A DNA stretch of 7,181 nt from Candidatus Sabulitectum sp. (GTDB taxonomy: Bacteria; Fermentibacterota; Fermentibacteria; Fermentibacterales; JCC-6), in NCBI GenBank assembly GCA_023136985.1, contig JAGLQD010000023.1:1-7181 (forward strand), written 5' to 3'. The stretch's first letter is position 1. Every line of letters begins with the position of its first letter. Below, one piece after another: positions 5,615 to 7,181 of the stretch. The position numbers and the translations under genes were made by a program. The notes beneath the pieces are model-generated. The model did no database searches. It saw nothing but the letters and a program-made list of their open reading frames with translations, and was not told the DNA's origin.

Positions 5615-6926
5615 AAGAATTGCAATAACATTACTTCCCTTTCTGACCGTTTTGTCTGGAATTCTTCTTAATCTTTATCACCATGAATGGATCGACTGGG
5701 TATTCAAGATATCGCTCTCGGGCACTGTTGGAATCGGGACAAACTACATTGCCATAAAAATGCTTTTCCGGCCCTATGAGAAAACGCCTCTGGGCAGACA
5801 GGGTCTGATACCGAAAAGAAGAGATGATATCGCAGAAGGTATAGCAAATGCTGTTTCGAAACAGCTGCTTGATACTGATTCCATACTTGGCTATCTGGAG
5901 GAGAATGATTTGATTCAGAAAGCGGCAGAAGGAATTCTGAATTTTGCACATAGCTGGATTGAAGATTCAGTGAACAGATCAAATATCATCAGTACCGTTG
6001 GCAGGTATGTGCAGAATAGGGGAGTTGAGCAGGCAGGAGAGCTATTCTCCAGGATTGCAGAGTTGATAAGGAACCATGCATCAGAGAATCTGTCATCAGA
6101 AAAAGTATGGCTTCATGCAAGAAGAGCAATAGAGCAGGAAATTGAAAAACCTGAAACCCTGCAGCTTCTTACCATGGTAGTTACAGATCTTGTGGAAAAG
6201 AATGCTTCGGCAATTGCTTTGGTGGTGAACGAAATGCTGGATGACTGGATCAATTCAAAAGGTTTTCTGGTGAAGAAAGCAATGCAGCTGGGCAAAGGAG
6301 TATTCAGGATCGACAGAATCAGGATCAAGGATGAACTTCTTAAAAAAGTAAGAAGCCCTTCTTTCTTCCAGGATGTAATGGACTTGATTGGAGAGAACAT
6401 ATCTTCGATCTCATCCATGGGAGATGACCCAGCGGTAAAAAAACGATTCTCTGAATTTTTTGAAGAACAGAAGCAGAGGATCGATCACTGGATTAAGACA
6501 GAAGGAGTAGAAACAGCTAGAGAAAAACTGATTGATTATCTTGAATCAGAACCCTTCTGGGGCTGGCTGGAAAGGCAGCTGGATGTAACGGTGAGGAAAC
6601 TTGAGATCTCAGCGGAAAGAAAGATACAATCTGTGGAGTTCAAAAAGACAGCAAGAGATTTCATGCTGCAGCATGCACACAGAATTGATATTAGGGAAAT
6701 GGTCAGGAAGAAAGTAAGTGAATTCGAGCTTCATCAGCTTGAAGAACTTATAACGGATGTAAGCGGTGAGAGCCTTGCGGGAATTGAACTCTTCGGCGGT
6801 ATACTTGGTATGCTTGCAGGCTTGATCCTGATAGACCAGTGGTTTGTTCCGGCTCTTTTTGCAGCAACAGGAATCTTCTGGCTGGTGGAGAAATTTCTTT
6901 CCCGGAAGAATAAACACAAGAGTTGA
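5598..6926 (+). CDS. DUF445 family membrane protein (YheB/YjiN-like)
   Basis: The product is 442 residues. It begins with a hydrophobic helix (about 8-27) and a second one (33-48). These run into the DUF445 signature G-x-G-TNYIAIKMLFRPYEKTPLG (45-66) with QGLIPKRRDDIAEGIANAV just after (68-86). A long charged helical region with coiled-coil character (about 87-390) follows. Two hydrophobic segments come at about 396-413 and 415-432, starting GIELFGGILGMLAGLIL, and a basic tail (RKNKHKS) ends the protein. This layout is usual for the family, which spans many bacteria and has no firmly established biochemical role; an envelope-associated role is likely. The GTG at 5598 has no Shine-Dalgarno. 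An in-frame TGA at 5574-5576 blocks any longer reading, yet a strong site serves an ATG at 5567 in a different frame. If one T were removed at 5578-5582, the protein would gain ten N-terminal residues and a normal start. Confidence 0.88.
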   Translation: MIRTSRRIAITLLPFLTVLSGILLNLYHHEWIDWVFKISLSGTVGIGTNYIAIKMLFRPYEKTPLGRQGLIPKRRDDIAEGIANAVSKQLLDTDSILGYLEENDLIQKAAEGILNFAHSWIEDSVNRSNIISTVGRYVQNRGVEQAGELFSRIAELIRNHASENLSSEKVWLHARRAIEQEIEKPETLQLLTMVVTDLVEKNASAIALVVNEMLDDWINSKGFLVKKAMQLGKGVFRIDRIRIKDELLKKVRSPSFFQDVMDLIGENISSISSMGDDPAVKKRFSEFFEEQKQRIDHWIKTEGVETAREKLIDYLESEPFWGWLERQLDVTVRKLEISAERKIQSVEFKKTARDFMLQHAHRIDIREMVRKKVSEFELHQLEELITDVSGESLAGIELFGGILGMLAGLILIDQWFVPALFAATGIFWLVEKFLSRKNKHKS

Positions 6927-7095
6927 TAGCTCATATCAATGGCAGGAAGTATTGCCTGTTGGAACAATTCATCTGAGGCAGGCTAGTTCTCATAAATAAC
7001 ATTTGAGACAGTAATGACTGGAAAGCGCCATATTGATGTAAATATTTTTGGTTTTCGACTGATTTTGGATATCGTGTTTTACTAAGGGAGAAATC
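6927..7095. other. Intergenic region before the lipoprotein gene
   Basis: This 169-nt gap has no clear terminator or promoter. GGCAGG occurs twice (6941-6946 and 6977-6982), and GCCTG (6954-6958) could pair with either copy, giving two weak, mutually exclusive hairpins. TCTCA (6988-6992) and TGAGA (7004-7008) form another short inverted repeat. The stretch 7033-7083 is T-rich. No -35/-10 pair at acceptable spacing was found by eye. Confidence 0.4.
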
Positions 7096-7181
7096 ATGGC
7101 AAATGCATGCAAACATGTAGTGTTGTTCACTCTGATCGTTTCACTGGCCCTGATTGCATGTTCTCCTGTAGAAACCGAGAC
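7096..7181 (+). CDS. N-terminal fragment of a predicted lipoprotein, cut by the window edge
   Basis: Only 28 codons are present before the window ends. The ATG at 7096 follows AAGGGAG (7084-7090) with 5-nt spacing, a good ribosome-binding site. The sequence is a short polar start with Lys6 and His7, then a hydrophobic core (residues 8-21). It ends in a lipobox, Leu19-Ile20-Ala21-Cys22, with Ser at +2 and an acidic stretch after it (SPVETE). This is the pattern cleaved by signal peptidase II, with lipid attached at Cys22. Serine at +2 suggests, by the E. coli rule, sorting to the outer membrane if the organism has one. The mature domain, and so the function, lies outside the window. Confidence 0.75.
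   Translation, partial: MANACKHVVLFTLIVSLALIACSPVETE

Overview
This is a bacterial stretch with moderate, slightly AT-leaning base composition. It carries five complete protein-coding genes and the first 28 codons of a sixth. Shine-Dalgarno sites of the AAAGGAG/AAGGAG/AGGGAG type precede most genes. Sec and lipoprotein signal peptides indicate a cell envelope with an extracytoplasmic compartment. A flavodiiron-type metallo-beta-lactamase (ODP) protein and a flavoprotein with an Isf-like cysteine cluster suggest an anaerobic or microaerophilic lifestyle, which is inference. I cannot name the phylum; an uncultured diderm lineage would fit. I see no tRNA, rRNA, CRISPR array, insertion sequence or phage gene.

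Layout: 1-269 is a leader with two possible promoters and a small hairpin. 270-2018 (+) encodes a HEAT-repeat protein fused to a di-iron ODP-type MBL domain, with an unrecognised C-terminal region. A strong Rho-independent terminator follows at 2077-2112. 2167-3054 (+) encodes a polytopic membrane protein of unknown function. 3135-4580 (+) encodes a secreted HtrA/Deg-like serine protease with a PDZ domain and a C-terminal region like the PDZ_3 domain of plant-type Deg proteases. 4634-5377 (-) is convergent to it and encodes a flavodoxin-fold FMN protein with a CX2CX2CX7C motif. 5378-5597 is a divergent regulatory region with a 9-bp perfect inverted repeat. 5598-6926 (+) encodes a DUF445 membrane protein whose start lies in a different frame from the only good ribosome-binding site. 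7096 to the window end is a lipoprotein start.

No single pathway or defence system is evident. Two themes run through the window. One is redox or oxygen handling: the ODP-type protein and the Fe-S-flavoprotein-like gene. The other is the cell envelope: the membrane protein, the secreted protease, the DUF445 protein and the lipoprotein. Gene 1 is closed off by its terminator. Genes 2 and 3 may be co-transcribed, with an 80-nt gap and no terminator. The observations most worth checking are the domain architecture and internal start of gene 1, the apparent one-base frame problem at the DUF445 start, and the inverted repeat in the divergent intergenic region.
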